Counted from the first letter of the stretch, positions 54,559-63,545 are shown. The stretch: DNA of 64,000 bases from Collinsella tanakaei YIT 12063 (GCF_000225705.1 NZ_JH126473.1:20388-84387); one strand, 5' to 3'. The notes: generated from the sequence alone by a model not told the origin. Numbers and translations: made by a program.

Positions 54559-55080
54559 CTAGGCCGCCTTCTGCTCGGAGATCTGCTGGACGCAACGGGC
54601 GAGACCGCTGGAAACGCCGTTGACGCAAACAGCGATGTCGCGAGCGAAGCCGTTGATAAGACCGGCGATCTGACCCAGGAGCTGATCCTTGGTGGGAAGG
54701 TCTGCGATAGCGTTGACCTCCTCGGCAGTAACTGCCTTACCCTCGGAAATGCCACCCTTGATCTCCAGAACGCCCTTGGACTTCTTAGCGAACTCCTTAA
54801 GCGCCTTCGCGGCCTCGACGGGCTCGTTCTCGTAGAAGACATAGGCCAGGGGACCAACGAGGATGTCATCAACGTTGGGCTGCTCCTTGTTCTCCAGAGC
54901 GATGCGGACGAGGTTGTTCTTGTACACCTTCATCTCAGCGCCGAGCTCACGAAGCTGATGACGCAGCTCCTGGGCCTGCTTAACGGTCAGACCGTTGTAG
55001 GACACCACGAACACACCAGCGTTGGCCTCGATGCTAGACTCGATCTCAGCAACCTTGTCGATTTTGTACTGCTTGGGCAT
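54559..55080 (-). CDS. rplJ: 50S ribosomal protein L10
   Basis: A 173-residue stalk-base protein that carries the L7/L12 dimers and represses its own operon by binding the leader RNA. FVVSYNGLTVKQAQELRHQL and YKNNLVRIALE are diagnostic; the C-terminal helix binds L12. The ATG at 55080 follows AAGGAGGTGTACTA; the frame upstream runs through the attenuator and is not coding. rplK-rplA, the usual upstream neighbours, are not here. Confidence 0.98.
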   Translation of the reverse strand: MPKQYKIDKVAEIESSIEANAGVFVVSYNGLTVKQAQELRHQLRELGAEMKVYKNNLVRIALENKEQPNVDDILVGPLAYVFYENEPVEAAKALKEFAKKSKGVLEIKGGISEGKAVTAEEVNAIADLPTKDQLLGQIAGLINGFARDIAVCVNGVSSGLARCVQQISEQKAA

Positions 55081-55144
55081 TAGTACACCTCCTTCTCGTT
55101 TTTTCCGGGCACGTCCGCGCCTGACATGGCGGGGGTTGTGTCTC

Positions 55145-55182
55145 GAAAAAAAGAAACCCCCGTGCTGCAAGAGCAACGGGGG
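55145..55182 (-). terminator. Attenuator in the rplJ leader
   Basis: On the minus strand CCCCCGTTGCTC and GCAGCACGGGGG form a hairpin followed by TTTCTTTTTTT, between the promoter and rplJ. It can stop transcription early when L10 is in excess. Confidence 0.85.
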
Positions 55183-55189
55183 CGAGAAG

Positions 55190-55290
55190 ACATATCTGCT
55201 CGACCACCTCGGCTGGCGGGAACTCCCATTAAGCCGCGGTCGGCGCTTGCCTCCCTTGGCACCTGCTGTCTCTGGCAGCGGAATCGTGCG
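55190..55290 (-). promoter_or_regulatory. Ribosomal protein L10 leader
   Basis: The minus strand has AGACAGCAGGTGCC, then GGCTTAATGGGAG and GCCAGCCGAGGT, the conserved blocks of the L10 leader RNA that binds L10 (with L12). It lies directly upstream of the attenuator, so L10 binding probably controls readthrough into rplJ-rplL. Confidence 0.8.
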
Positions 55291-55301
55291 TGAACTTCTG
55301 T

Positions 55302-55330
55302 AGTATGCCGAGCCGCCATGCCAGAGTCAA
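55302..55330 (-). promoter_or_regulatory. rplJ-rplL promoter
   Basis: On the minus strand TTGACT (55325-55330), 17 bases, CATACT (55302-55307), placed to start the L10 leader near 55295. Confidence 0.75.
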
Positions 55331-55374
55331 GGTTTGAGATACAAGGAGGCGCGGCTCAACACGTCCTCCACATT

Positions 55375-56514
55375 TTATAGACCAGCGACAAAAGAACCCA
55401 GGCGGCGCAGGCCCTCGTCCAGATCATCGTCCGCGATGCAATAGGAAAGCCTCACGTAGCCCGGAGCGTTAAAGCATGTTCCCGGCACCAGCGCCACGCC
55501 CGCTTCGCGAATGGCCCGCTCGCAGAATTCATTGGACGATAATCCGGTTTGCTCGACGCGCGGAAATGCGTAGAACGCGCCGGCGGGCTCGACCACCGGC
55601 AGCCCCATGTACGCCAGCTGCGCCAGCACGCGGTCGCGCCGGGCGCGGTACGTATCAAGTTGATGCGAGGGGTCGAACTCGAGGGCGCGGGCGGCCGCGG
55701 GCATGCAGAACGATACCGCGGAAGACACCGTGAACTGGTGGGCCTTGGCGATCTGGTCGATCACGGGATGGGCGGCGGCGACCCAGCCCATGCGCCATCC
55801 GGTCATCGCCCAGGGCTTGGAGAAACTCTCGACCACCACCACCTGCTCCCGAAGATCCTTGTCCACACGGGCGGCAAGGCGCTCGTAGCCGGGCTCATAG
55901 ACCAAACGGTTGTATACGTCGTCGCACACCACGTAGATGCCGTGGGCGCGGGCAACGTTTACGACCGCGTCGAGCGAAGCGGGCGCGAGCACGCAGCCGG
56001 TGGGGTTGTTGGGCGAAGTGATGACCAACGCCTTGGTGCGCGGTGTCACGCATGCGGAAAGCGCCTCCTCGTCCAGCTGAAACGCAAAGGGCGCGGTGTC
56101 GAGATACACCGGCGTGGCATGGTTCATGACCACCAGGGATTGGTAGAGGCCAAACGCCGGCGTGGGGATGACGACCTCATCACCCGGGTTGAGAAGCGCG
56201 GCGAATGCGGCGGCAAGGGCCTCGGTCGCGCCCACGGTCGCTATCACCTCATCCGGCGCATAGGACACGCCCTGCCGGGCCATGTATACGCTCAGGGCGC
56301 GGCGCAGCTCGTCCGTTCCGTTGTTGGGAGGGTAATGGGTCTGCCCCAAATCCAGCGCAGACTTGGCGCCCTCGCGCACGGATGTGGGCGAATCGAACTC
56401 GGGCTCGCCCAGGGCAAGGGCGATACAGCCCGGCGTCTGGGCAGCCAGGGCGCTAAAGCGGCGAATCCCGCTGGGCTCAAGCGTTGCCAGGGCTTCGTTG
56501 GTCGATTTGCGCAT
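55375..56514 (-). CDS. Class I/II PLP-dependent aminotransferase
   Basis: A 379-residue aminotransferase of fold type I. GEPEFDSPTSVREGAKSALD starts the core, ITSPNNPTG holds the cofactor asparagine, and VVVESFSKPWAMTGWRMGW carries the PLP lysine. RLSYCIADDDL near the end has the substrate carboxylate-binding arginine. It resembles the aspartate/aromatic or PatA-like group; the exact amino acid is not assignable. The ATG at 56514 follows GGAAGGGG; earlier starts at 56529 and 56595 have no site. It is divergent from the flavodoxin-like gene. Confidence 0.9.
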   Translation of the reverse strand: MRKSTNEALATLEPSGIRRFSALAAQTPGCIALALGEPEFDSPTSVREGAKSALDLGQTHYPPNNGTDELRRALSVYMARQGVSYAPDEVIATVGATEALAAAFAALLNPGDEVVIPTPAFGLYQSLVVMNHATPVYLDTAPFAFQLDEEALSACVTPRTKALVITSPNNPTGCVLAPASLDAVVNVARAHGIYVVCDDVYNRLVYEPGYERLAARVDKDLREQVVVVESFSKPWAMTGWRMGWVAAAHPVIDQIAKAHQFTVSSAVSFCMPAAARALEFDPSHQLDTYRARRDRVLAQLAYMGLPVVEPAGAFYAFPRVEQTGLSSNEFCERAIREAGVALVPGTCFNAPGYVRLSYCIADDDLDEGLRRLGSFVAGL

Positions 56515-56666
56515 AACGGCCCCTTCCATCGCGACTTTTGCATAAGGATACTTCAGCCATGCCGCGATTTCTATATTATGGAGGTATTGAAACATTCTCA
56601 GCCGCCTACAAACCCGCAGCGCAGGGCCGCGGGGAACCCGGGCGCCAGAAGGGACGCATCCACCCC

Positions 56667-57896
56667 ATGAGATTGCTGATCTGCGACCGGCCGCGCGCCG
56701 AGTTTGAGAGCCCGGGCGTTGCCGCCTTGTTTGACGCGGCGTTTTGTCTTGAGGATGTGGACGATGCCCCCTGCCCCGGCGTCGCAGGAGACCTCGGGGA
56801 GACCGCGGACCGACTTGCCGCCTCCCTTGACGGCGCCGACGAGCTTTGGATTGCCTCGCGCTCTTTTTGCGGCCAGGTGTCCGCCCCCGTCATGCGCGCA
56901 CTGGAGCTGGCGCGCGACGGTAGGCATGGCGGCGGCCGTGTCGACAAGAGGGCGCTGCCGGAGCGCAGCCTTCACACTTGGCTATACGGCGTGGACCAAA
57001 ACGCTTACGAGGAACAGGGCCTGGCCCGAATGCTTGCGGCGCGCCTTGCCTCGGAGCTTGGGGCCAACCTTGCCGAGTGCCGCGTTGTCGATACATTTGA
57101 CCTGCGATTATTCAAACGGCTTGGCTCGCTTCCGCACGGAGGCGCGACGAGCGCGGCGCACATCCCCCTACCCCCCGCGCCTTCTGCCCCCGCCGGGACC
57201 GCACGATCGATCGCGCTGCTTGACGCCGGCGCTCCCAACGACGCCGCGCGCGCCCTTTTGGACGATTTCGAAGATGCGCTCTTGGCATACGACCGACTCT
57301 CAAGCAGGGCGTTGGACGCTGCAAATATAACCGAGCCCCCGCGCTTCGAGCGCCTTTGCTGCCACGGCGCGAAGGGTGCGGCAAACGAAGCGCCCGACGC
57401 CGGCCCCGTTCTCGATGCGCTCGCCACCTGCGACACGTTGGTGATTGGCTGCCCCGTCCAACTTGGCGCCCTACCGTCCCGCCTTGTTCGCACGCTCCAA
57501 GATTGGATGTCGGCCACGCGCCTTCGCGACGGAATGCGCATCTACGCCATCTGCACCACGAACGAATGCGACCCCGGCCAGGCCCACCTCTCGCTTGAGG
57601 TGCTCCGCCTGTTTTGCCATGACAACAACCTTGTTTGGGGCGGCGGGCTCTGCGTCGCCGGCGCCGCTGCCGTGGCGGCATTCGCCCACACCGAGCGCAT
57701 GGGCCGGAAGCGCCGTGGATGCTCCGAAGCCATCGACCGCCTCATAGGCGCCGTGCGCGCGGGACTCAGCATCGCGGACGCTGCCCGCCGTTTTGGCTCC
57801 ACGGACCCCCTTGCGCCCTCCAACATCATCAACGCGCCCTGCGCGCTTCCCGCCTGGGCATACAAGCTGATGTGCGCCCGCTTTAACCGCGCCTAG
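56667..57896 (+). CDS. Tandem flavodoxin-like (NADPH-dependent FMN reductase-like) protein
   Basis: A 409-residue protein that looks like two degenerate flavodoxin-fold units. Unit 1 (1-200) has DELWIASRSFCGQVSAPVMR, the segment that in FMN reductases follows strand 3. Unit 2 (about 200-409) repeats the pattern with DTLVIGCPVQLGALPSRLVR and LQDWM. The first flavin phosphate loops are weak, so one or both units may not bind FMN. The final 60 residues are helical and basic. The ATG at 56667 follows AAGGGA; upstream codons to 56538 would cross the divergent promoter. It is followed by the BadF-type kinase gene 54 bases on. Confidence 0.7.
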   Translation: MRLLICDRPRAEFESPGVAALFDAAFCLEDVDDAPCPGVAGDLGETADRLAASLDGADELWIASRSFCGQVSAPVMRALELARDGRHGGGRVDKRALPERSLHTWLYGVDQNAYEEQGLARMLAARLASELGANLAECRVVDTFDLRLFKRLGSLPHGGATSAAHIPLPPAPSAPAGTARSIALLDAGAPNDAARALLDDFEDALLAYDRLSSRALDAANITEPPRFERLCCHGAKGAANEAPDAGPVLDALATCDTLVIGCPVQLGALPSRLVRTLQDWMSATRLRDGMRIYAICTTNECDPGQAHLSLEVLRLFCHDNNLVWGGGLCVAGAAAVAAFAHTERMGRKRRGCSEAIDRLIGAVRAGLSIADAARRFGSTDPLAPSNIINAPCALPAWAYKLMCARFNRA

Positions 57897-57950
57897 GCAA
57901 CGCGGCGCACGCAGCATCCGCATCGCCCCCAACAAGCAAAGGAGACGCTC

Positions 57951-58895
57951 ATGACCTGGCTAGGCATCGACGGAGGCGGAACCAAAACCGCTTGCACCCT
58001 GTACGACGAATCGCTGCAGCCCCTTGCCCGCACGACGTTTTCCACCTGCCACTACGCCCAAGCGGGCACTGATGGCATGGCTTGCGTCTTCCGCGATTGC
58101 CTGGCATGGGCGCGGCGGCACGGCTTGGACCGGGACGGAGGCGTGGGCCTTGGCATCTGCGGCTACGGCGAGGGAGCCGAGTCCGACCGCGCCATCGAGG
58201 CCGCCGTGAAGGCCGCGGTGGGAACTCGTCCCTATGCCCTGGTCAACGACGTCGACGCCGCGTGGGCGGCGGGCCTGGAACTTGCGGACGGCATCGCCGT
58301 TATCGCGGGCACCGGCTCGATCGCGCTTGGCGTGCGAAACGGCGCCAGCATGCGTTGCGGCGGGTGGGACTATCTATTGGGGGACGAGGGCAGCGGCGGC
58401 TGGATTGGCAAGGAGGCCCTGCGCGCCTTCACCCGCCAAAGCGACGGGCGCGACCAGCGCGGGCCTCTCTACCGCGCCCTTAAACGGGAGCTCGGCTTGA
58501 TGGATGACTTCGACATCATCCGCTTTGCCCAGGACCACCTACATGACCGTACGCGCATTGCGTCCCTTAGCGTCTTGGTGGCCCAAGCGGCACGCGAGGA
58601 AGACGCATCCGCGCGCCGCATCTACCAGCAAGCGGCAGAGGAAATCTCCCAGATGGTCGAGACGATTATGCGAGAACTCTTTGATAAGGACGGCTTCGAG
58701 GAGCGCGGCAGCGCAAGCTTGGACGCCCTTGTTCCCGTTACCTATATTGGAGGTGTTTTCAACGCGGGCGACGTACTGCTCGACCCCCTTCTCCACGCCT
58801 TGCCAGCGCGTTGCCGGCTAGTCGCTCCCCTGCATGAGCCCAGCCTGGGGCCGGTGCTTATCCTGCGCGAACGCCTGGCGCGCCACGGCTGTTAA
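57951..58895 (+). CDS. BadF/BadG/BcrA/BcrD-type ATPase, likely N-acetylglucosamine kinase
   Basis: A 314-residue ASKHA-superfamily protein. LGIDGGGTKTACTLYD is the phosphate-1 motif, LVNDVDAAWAAG the catalytic aspartate region, VIAGTGSIALGV phosphate-2, and YLLGDEGSGGWIGKEALRAF the family motif of GlcNAc kinase-like members. VTYIGGVFNAGDVLL is the adenosine motif. This version phosphorylates amino sugars rather than activating benzoyl-CoA reductase, because the iron-sulfur cysteines of the activator branch are absent. The ATG at 57951 follows AAAGGAGACGCTC. It is co-directional with the flavodoxin-like gene. Confidence 0.88.
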   Translation: MTWLGIDGGGTKTACTLYDESLQPLARTTFSTCHYAQAGTDGMACVFRDCLAWARRHGLDRDGGVGLGICGYGEGAESDRAIEAAVKAAVGTRPYALVNDVDAAWAAGLELADGIAVIAGTGSIALGVRNGASMRCGGWDYLLGDEGSGGWIGKEALRAFTRQSDGRDQRGPLYRALKRELGLMDDFDIIRFAQDHLHDRTRIASLSVLVAQAAREEDASARRIYQQAAEEISQMVETIMRELFDKDGFEERGSASLDALVPVTYIGGVFNAGDVLLDPLLHALPARCRLVAPLHEPSLGPVLILRERLARHGC

Positions 58896-59020
58896 AGCCG
58901 CGCCGGAAACGCCGCGAGCCTTTAGCCTTTCTTTAGCATCGCGGATGCATGAAGCGGAACCCTTGCAGGGTATAAGCTGCGCAACGCGATACCGCGCGGC
59001 CCACAAGGATTGGAGCTTCC

Positions 59021-59347
59021 ATGCTGATCACCACCACGCCCAGCGTCGACGGATACACCGCCGCTCGCTACCACGGCATCGTTTTTGGCGAGGTCATTTC
59101 CGGCGTCGACTTTATTCGCGACTTCACCGCGGGCATACGCAACATTGTCGGCGGCCGCAGCAAGGGTTATGAGGACGAACTAGTCGAGGCCCGCGAGGAC
59201 GCCCTGCGCGAGATGGCCGAGCGCGCCGAAGCGCTGGGCGCCAACGCCGTAGTGAGCGTCGACGTGGACTACGAGGTGCTGGGCCAGGGCAATATGCTTA
59301 TGGTCACGGCTTCCGGCACCGCCGTGGAGCTTGTCGCCAAGGCGTAG
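59021..59347 (+). CDS. YbjQ family (UPF0145) protein
   Basis: A 108-residue protein of the YbjQ/DUF74 family, pentameric in known structures and of unclear function, sometimes called a heavy-metal-binding domain. [20 protein letters not shown] and [20 protein letters not shown], then [18 protein letters not shown], are the typical blocks. The ATG at 59021 is preceded by AAGGATTGGAGCTTCC. It is monocistronic, convergent with the MFS gene. Confidence 0.93.
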   Translation: MLITTTPSVDGYTAARYHGIVFGEVISGVDFIRDFTAGIRNIVGGRSKGYEDELVEAREDALREMAERAEALGANAVVSVDVDYEVLGQGNMLMVTASGTAVELVAKA

Positions 59348-59418
59348 CGCGATACGCAACGCGAGTCCAAGCGGGGCTTGGGGAGCGCGCGGGCAACGGG
59401 CGATCGAAGCGCCGGCGC

Positions 59419-60663
59419 TTACGCGGCATCTTCAAGCTCCCGCTCCTCTTCCACCGAATCCGCGATACGGCGGCGAAAGATCACCATGCAGACAAGCGGG
59501 AACAACGCGACCAGCGAGCTCGCCAGCACCAACGTCTGCTGAACGCCCAGCACGCGCGCCAGCCAGGGAGCCATGAACAAAGGCACCACGCCCGCCACGC
59601 TGTAGCCAAAGCCCATAACCGCGCTCACGCGGCCCAAGGCGGAAAGCGGAGCATGCATCTGCACCAACGTGCTCTGCAGGGGGCCGATCACGCCAAACGA
59701 GAATCCCAACAGCATCTGGCCCGCCATGGCAACAACCACAAACGGCGTTCCCACATATACCAGGCACCCCAAGCCCATAGAAAACAGCGCCACAAGCAAG
59801 AACCTCATATTGGTGAAGCGCGCCGGCAGGCGCATAAGGATGACCGATCCCGCAATGGCGCCTATGCCCGCCGCGCTTGACAACCAGCCCATCCACTCGA
59901 CCCCCACGTGCAGCACGTCGCGATAGAACAGAGACTCCAAGGGGTCGAAGGCGCCGTAACCAAAGTATGTGAGGAACCCCACGGCAAGGAGCATGCGCAG
60001 CGTAGGCTTTGCCGCCACGGCCAAAAAGCCCGCGGAAAGCGAGTTGTCGCTATACTCCGCCCCCTCCTCTTCCGCAGGTTGGCGCAAGGGGTGGAAGCCG
60101 GCGGCGGGAACAAGGCCCGCAAGCGCCATGACCGCGCCAAACACAAAGACCATGCGGGTAGAGGATACCGATGTGATCGCGCTTCCCACCAAGGGGCCGA
60201 CCACCACCGTGAGGTTGGTGACTGCCGAGAGCATGGGGTTGATGCATGACAGCTCGTCCGCATCATCCGTGATGTAGGCAGCGTAGGAGCGTGCGACGAT
60301 GTCTTCGATTCCCCATGCGAGGCCAAAGACGGCCGAGCAGATAAGAATGCCCTCGACCGTATCCGCTAGCACCTGGAATAGCGCCGCGGAAACGCAGGTG
60401 GCGACAACGCTGATGAGGAAGTGGCGCCGCGGCCCCAGCGAGTCGAGCATGGCGCCACCCACAAAGTTGCCAATCACGGTCGCCAGGTTGATGAGGCCCA
60501 CGGAAAACGTGGTGGACAGCGCCGTGCCGCCAAGCGAATACGTAAGCGTTCCCAAGATTCCTATGAAGTAGCACGCGAGCATTCCCACGTGACCGCAAAA
60601 CCTCATAATCACCAGGCGGCGGGCCATGGGTGACAGCGAGCGCAGCTTTTCGACAAGCGACAT
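59419..60663 (-). CDS. Major facilitator superfamily transporter
   Basis: A 414-residue inner-membrane transporter with about 12 hydrophobic segments and a charged central loop (HPLRQPAEEEGAEYSDNSLS) between the two six-helix halves. GAMLDSLGPRRHFLISVV is the loop 2-3 signature in a form common to drug-export MFS proteins. It ends in an acidic tail (DSVEEERELEDAA). The ATG at 60663 (MSLVEKLRSLSP) follows GGGGTG; a TTG at 60678 is possible. Substrate unknown; by family an exporter of small molecules. Confidence 0.85.
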   Translation of the reverse strand: MSLVEKLRSLSPMARRLVIMRFCGHVGMLACYFIGILGTLTYSLGGTALSTTFSVGLINLATVIGNFVGGAMLDSLGPRRHFLISVVATCVSAALFQVLADTVEGILICSAVFGLAWGIEDIVARSYAAYITDDADELSCINPMLSAVTNLTVVVGPLVGSAITSVSSTRMVFVFGAVMALAGLVPAAGFHPLRQPAEEEGAEYSDNSLSAGFLAVAAKPTLRMLLAVGFLTYFGYGAFDPLESLFYRDVLHVGVEWMGWLSSAAGIGAIAGSVILMRLPARFTNMRFLLVALFSMGLGCLVYVGTPFVVVAMAGQMLLGFSFGVIGPLQSTLVQMHAPLSALGRVSAVMGFGYSVAGVVPLFMAPWLARVLGVQQTLVLASSLVALFPLVCMVIFRRRIADSVEEERELEDAA

Positions 60664-60927
60664 GCAGCGCACCCCCAAGACATATCGATTGTTTGCATAA
60701 CAGCAGTATGCCCCACCCTGGCGAGAACAGCCACCTTACACGGTGAAATCATCGTCCTACATATGCGGCGCCGCGCGGGGCCACTTTCAAGCAGTCGGAG
60801 CACCTCGAAGGCAAGATGCCGCGCGACGCGGCCGCATGCGTGACCTAGTCACTGAACGCCCCCGCGGGCACATGGTAGTGTTCACCCTGATAGAAGACAA
60901 ACAGCATTCAAACCGAAGGGAACCGCC

Positions 60928-61257
60928 ATGGGACTGTTCAGCTCGATGTTTGGCAAGGGAATCGACGCATACATGGAAGACGCTCGCGCCACCCCCGGCG
61001 CCGTGGTGCTTGACGTGCGCTCGCCCGAAGAATTTGTTGACGGGCACATCGATGGCGCCCGCAACGTGCCGGTCTCGCATATCCAAAACGCGCCGCGTCA
61101 GGTGCCCGCGCTCGACACGCCCCTATTTGTGTACTGCCTCTCCGGAGCGCGCAGCGCGCAGGCGTGCCGTTTCCTCACCCAGATGGGGTATACCACAGTC
61201 ACCAACATGGGCGGCATCAACCGCTGGAGCGGCCCGGTCAAGCAGGGAAGGATCTAA
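60928..61257 (+). CDS. Rhodanese-like sulfurtransferase
   Basis: A 109-residue single-domain rhodanese that carries sulfane sulfur as a cysteine persulfide. VVLDVRSPEEFVDGHIDGAR is the CH2A region, and FVYCLSGARSAQAC holds the active cysteine in a C-L-S-G-A-R loop. The gene ends two bases before the CoA-disulfide reductase start, so the two are one operon for CoA/polysulfide redox chemistry. The ATG at 60928 follows GAAGGGAACCGCC. Confidence 0.95.
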   Translation: MGLFSSMFGKGIDAYMEDARATPGAVVLDVRSPEEFVDGHIDGARNVPVSHIQNAPRQVPALDTPLFVYCLSGARSAQACRFLTQMGYTTVTNMGGINRWSGPVKQGRI

Positions 61258-61259
61258 GC

Positions 61260-62633
61260 ATGAAGGTTGTCATCATTGGAGGCGTCGCCGGCGGCGCCAC
61301 GGCTGCGGCGCGCCTGCGCCGTTTGGACGAGAACGCGCAGATCGTTATGCTTGAGCGCTCGGGCTACGTGAGCTACGCCAACTGCGGCCTGCCCTACTAC
61401 GTGGGCGGCGTTATCACCGACCGGCGTAAGCTCACCCTGCAAACCCCGGAAAGCTTTCACGACCGCTTTCGCATCGACGTCCGCGTGCGCCAGGAGGCCG
61501 TGGAGATCGACCGTGCATCAAAGGCGATCAAAGTCCGCAATCTTGAAACGGACGAAGTGTATCGCGAGAGCTACGACAAGCTGATCTTGTCGCCCGGCGC
61601 CCATGCCGTCATCCCCAACCTGCCCGGCATCGATAACGAACGCATCTTCACCCTGCGCACCGTCGAGGACACGTTTAAGGTTCACGGTTTTGTTGAAACC
61701 GCGCGCCCCGCATCCGCGGTGGTAGTAGGCGGCGGCTTCATTGGATTGGAGATGGCCGAGAACCTGCGAGACCGCGGCCTGGACGTCACGGTGGTCCAGC
61801 GCGGCGGGCACGTCATGCCCACGCTTGATGCCGACATGGCCGCGATCGCCCATAACCACCTGCGCTCACATGGCGTGAAACTGCTGCTAAACTCCGACGT
61901 TACCGGCTTTGAAGAGCGTGCCGACGGCGCCGTGCAGACCAACCTCGCGCAAAGCGGCCCCCTTGCCGCCGATATGGTCGTGCTCGCCGTGGGCGTGGCG
62001 CCCGAAAGCGCCCTTGCCCGCGAGGCGGGACTTGATTTGGGCGTGCGCGGATCCATCAAGGTAGACGAGCATATGCGAACCAGCGATAGCGACATTTACG
62101 CCGTAGGCGACGCCGTGCAGGTGAAGAACTACGTCACCGGGCAGGACGCCCTGATCGCGCTCGCGGGCCCCGCCAACAAACAGGGCCGAATCGCGGCGGA
62201 CAACATCTGCGGCATAGCCAGCACCTTTACGGGTAGTCAGGGATCTTCCGTCCTCAAGCTCTTTGACCTCACCATCGCCACCACCGGACTTACCGAAATC
62301 GCAGCGAAAGCGGCGGGACTTGATGCGGACTACGTCATCCTCTCCCCCGCAAGCCACGCCACCTACTACCCCGGCGCCGGCAGCATGACCATGAAAGTGC
62401 TGTTCGAGCGAGGCGACGGCAGGATTCTGGGCGCGCAGATCATAGGCACCGACGGCGCGGACAAGCGCATCGACGTTATCGCCACGGCGATACGCGCAGA
62501 GATGACGGCCGCCGACCTCACCGAGCTCGACCTGGCCTACGCTCCGCCCTACTCGTCCGCAAAGGATCCTGTCAACATGGCGGGCTACATGATCGAGAAC
62601 ATTTTGGAGGGCCGCGTCGAACAGCTCACCTGA
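61260..62633 (+). CDS. CoA-disulfide reductase/NADH-dependent persulfide reductase, truncated by in-frame TGA
   Basis: A 457-residue FAD protein. KVVIIGGVAGGATAAARLRR is the FAD Rossmann motif, SYVSYANCGLPYYVGG (GYVSYANCGLPYY) holds the redox cysteine of CoA-disulfide and NADH oxidase types, and SAVVVGGGFIGLEMAENLRD binds NAD(P)H. SDIYAVGDAVQV is the second FAD site. Homologs of the CoADR-RHD group continue into a rhodanese domain. Here a TGA at 62631-62633 interrupts the frame, and the next 106 codons encode exactly that domain without further stops. Either the gene is a recent nonsense mutant, or the TGA is read through. Reductase catalytic parts are intact. Confidence 0.9.
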   Translation: MKVVIIGGVAGGATAAARLRRLDENAQIVMLERSGYVSYANCGLPYYVGGVITDRRKLTLQTPESFHDRFRIDVRVRQEAVEIDRASKAIKVRNLETDEVYRESYDKLILSPGAHAVIPNLPGIDNERIFTLRTVEDTFKVHGFVETARPASAVVVGGGFIGLEMAENLRDRGLDVTVVQRGGHVMPTLDADMAAIAHNHLRSHGVKLLLNSDVTGFEERADGAVQTNLAQSGPLAADMVVLAVGVAPESALAREAGLDLGVRGSIKVDEHMRTSDSDIYAVGDAVQVKNYVTGQDALIALAGPANKQGRIAADNICGIASTFTGSQGSSVLKLFDLTIATTGLTEIAAKAAGLDADYVILSPASHATYYPGAGSMTMKVLFERGDGRILGAQIIGTDGADKRIDVIATAIRAEMTAADLTELDLAYAPPYSSAKDPVNMAGYMIENILEGRVEQLT

Positions 62634-62951
62634 GAACAGGCCCTTGCCCCCGCAGAGGACGAGGTGCTGTTGGACGCCCGCACCCCCGGAGAGGTCGCCC
62701 GCGGATCCATCGACGGCGCGCTGCACATTCCGCTCGATGAGCTGCGCGAGCACCTGGACGAGCTACCGCGCGACAAGCGCCTGCGCGTCTTCTGCCAAAG
62801 CGGCCTTCGCAGCTACGTGGCGTGCCGCATCCTGATGCAGCACGGTTTCTCGTGTGCAAACGTTGCCGGCGGATACGGCTTTTACCAGCAAACCGTCCTT
62901 GACCAGGAGATCCGCCGCCGCGGCATCGCAGACTGCGGCGTCGCCGTATAG
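62634..62951 (+). pseudogene. Detached C-terminal rhodanese domain of the CoA-disulfide reductase
   Basis: In the same frame as the reductase and directly after its TGA, 105 codons encode EQALAPAEDEVLLDARTPGE and then a complete rhodanese: LHIPLDELREHLDELP, and FCQSGLRSYVACRIL with the active-site cysteine loop intact. It ends at a TAG at 62949-62951. It may be translated separately from a GTG at 62664 (AGAGGA upstream), or with the reductase by TGA readthrough, or not at all. TGG to TGA is a one-base change, and tryptophan is a plausible original residue. Confidence 0.7.
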
Positions 62952-63030
62952 CACGGCGCGCCACAGCGTGCCCTCCCCACCCGAGCTTACGCTCGAAACG
63001 CGGCGCACTCACCCAGGCTTCGACTCACGA

Positions 63031-63060
63031 GGGGTCGCCATGTATGGCGACCCCGTTTTT
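63031..63060 (+). terminator. Terminator of the rhodanese-reductase operon
   Basis: GGGGTCGCCAT and ATGGCGACCCC form an 11-bp stem around GT, followed by GTTTTT. Confidence 0.92.
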
Positions 63061-63091
63061 GCATGCGAAAATCGACCTGGCGAAAGACCGG

Positions 63092-63408
63092 GACAAATAG
63101 CGCGTTAGTACGGAGAGGGCGGAATGTCAAAAAGTGCGTTAGTGCGGAGGTTTGGTCAAATAGTGCGTTAGTGCGGATTGAAGGCACCCCGTCGGGCTTT
63201 CTTTATTCATCAGTTGATATCGACCGAGCCTTCTAACTCAGTCGATACAAATGCCCTATTCATAAGGTACCCAACCTATCGCCCTCTTTCACCGCACTAA
63301 CGCATTATTTGACACTCTAGGGACCGCACTAAGCGACTATTTGACCTAAGTCCCACACTAAGCCGTTATTTGTCACTCGCCCCATTCCGCACTAACGCAT
63401 TATTTGAC
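63092..63408. repeat. Seven copies of a 22-nt repeat in two opposed clusters
   Basis: The repeat begins GTCAAATAGTGCGTTAGTGC and ends GG. Plus-strand copies start at 63092, 63126 and 63155. Minus-strand copies occupy 63292-63313, 63324-63345, 63353-63374 and 63387-63408. Spacing is 29-35 bases. The clusters face each other across 115 bases that contain a TATCGAC/GTCGATA dyad. There is no gene in 62952-63618. It could be a multi-operator region or an element remnant. Confidence 0.8.
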
Positions 63409-63435
63409 CCCGGGCTTTGGAGCCAGGCGCGTTCG

Positions 63436-63545
63436 GCTGCACGTCTCTGTCCCATCTGCCAATCTGCCTGCCGGCCCATCCAACGCCCCACCTGTCGGCC
63501 TGCCTGCCAGCCCATCTGGCAGCCCATCCACCCCAGTTGCTGCAA
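63436..63545. repeat. Low-complexity C-rich tract
   Basis: Variants of CTGCCTGCC, GCCCATC and CATCTGCC repeat irregularly just before the Crp/Fnr gene. It is probably simple-sequence drift; no codon bias suggests a gene on either strand. Confidence 0.5.

Noticed and set aside
54559-55176. RplJ with a 32-residue extension
   Set aside because: It would translate the attenuator hairpin; the ATG at 55080 has a perfect ribosome site.
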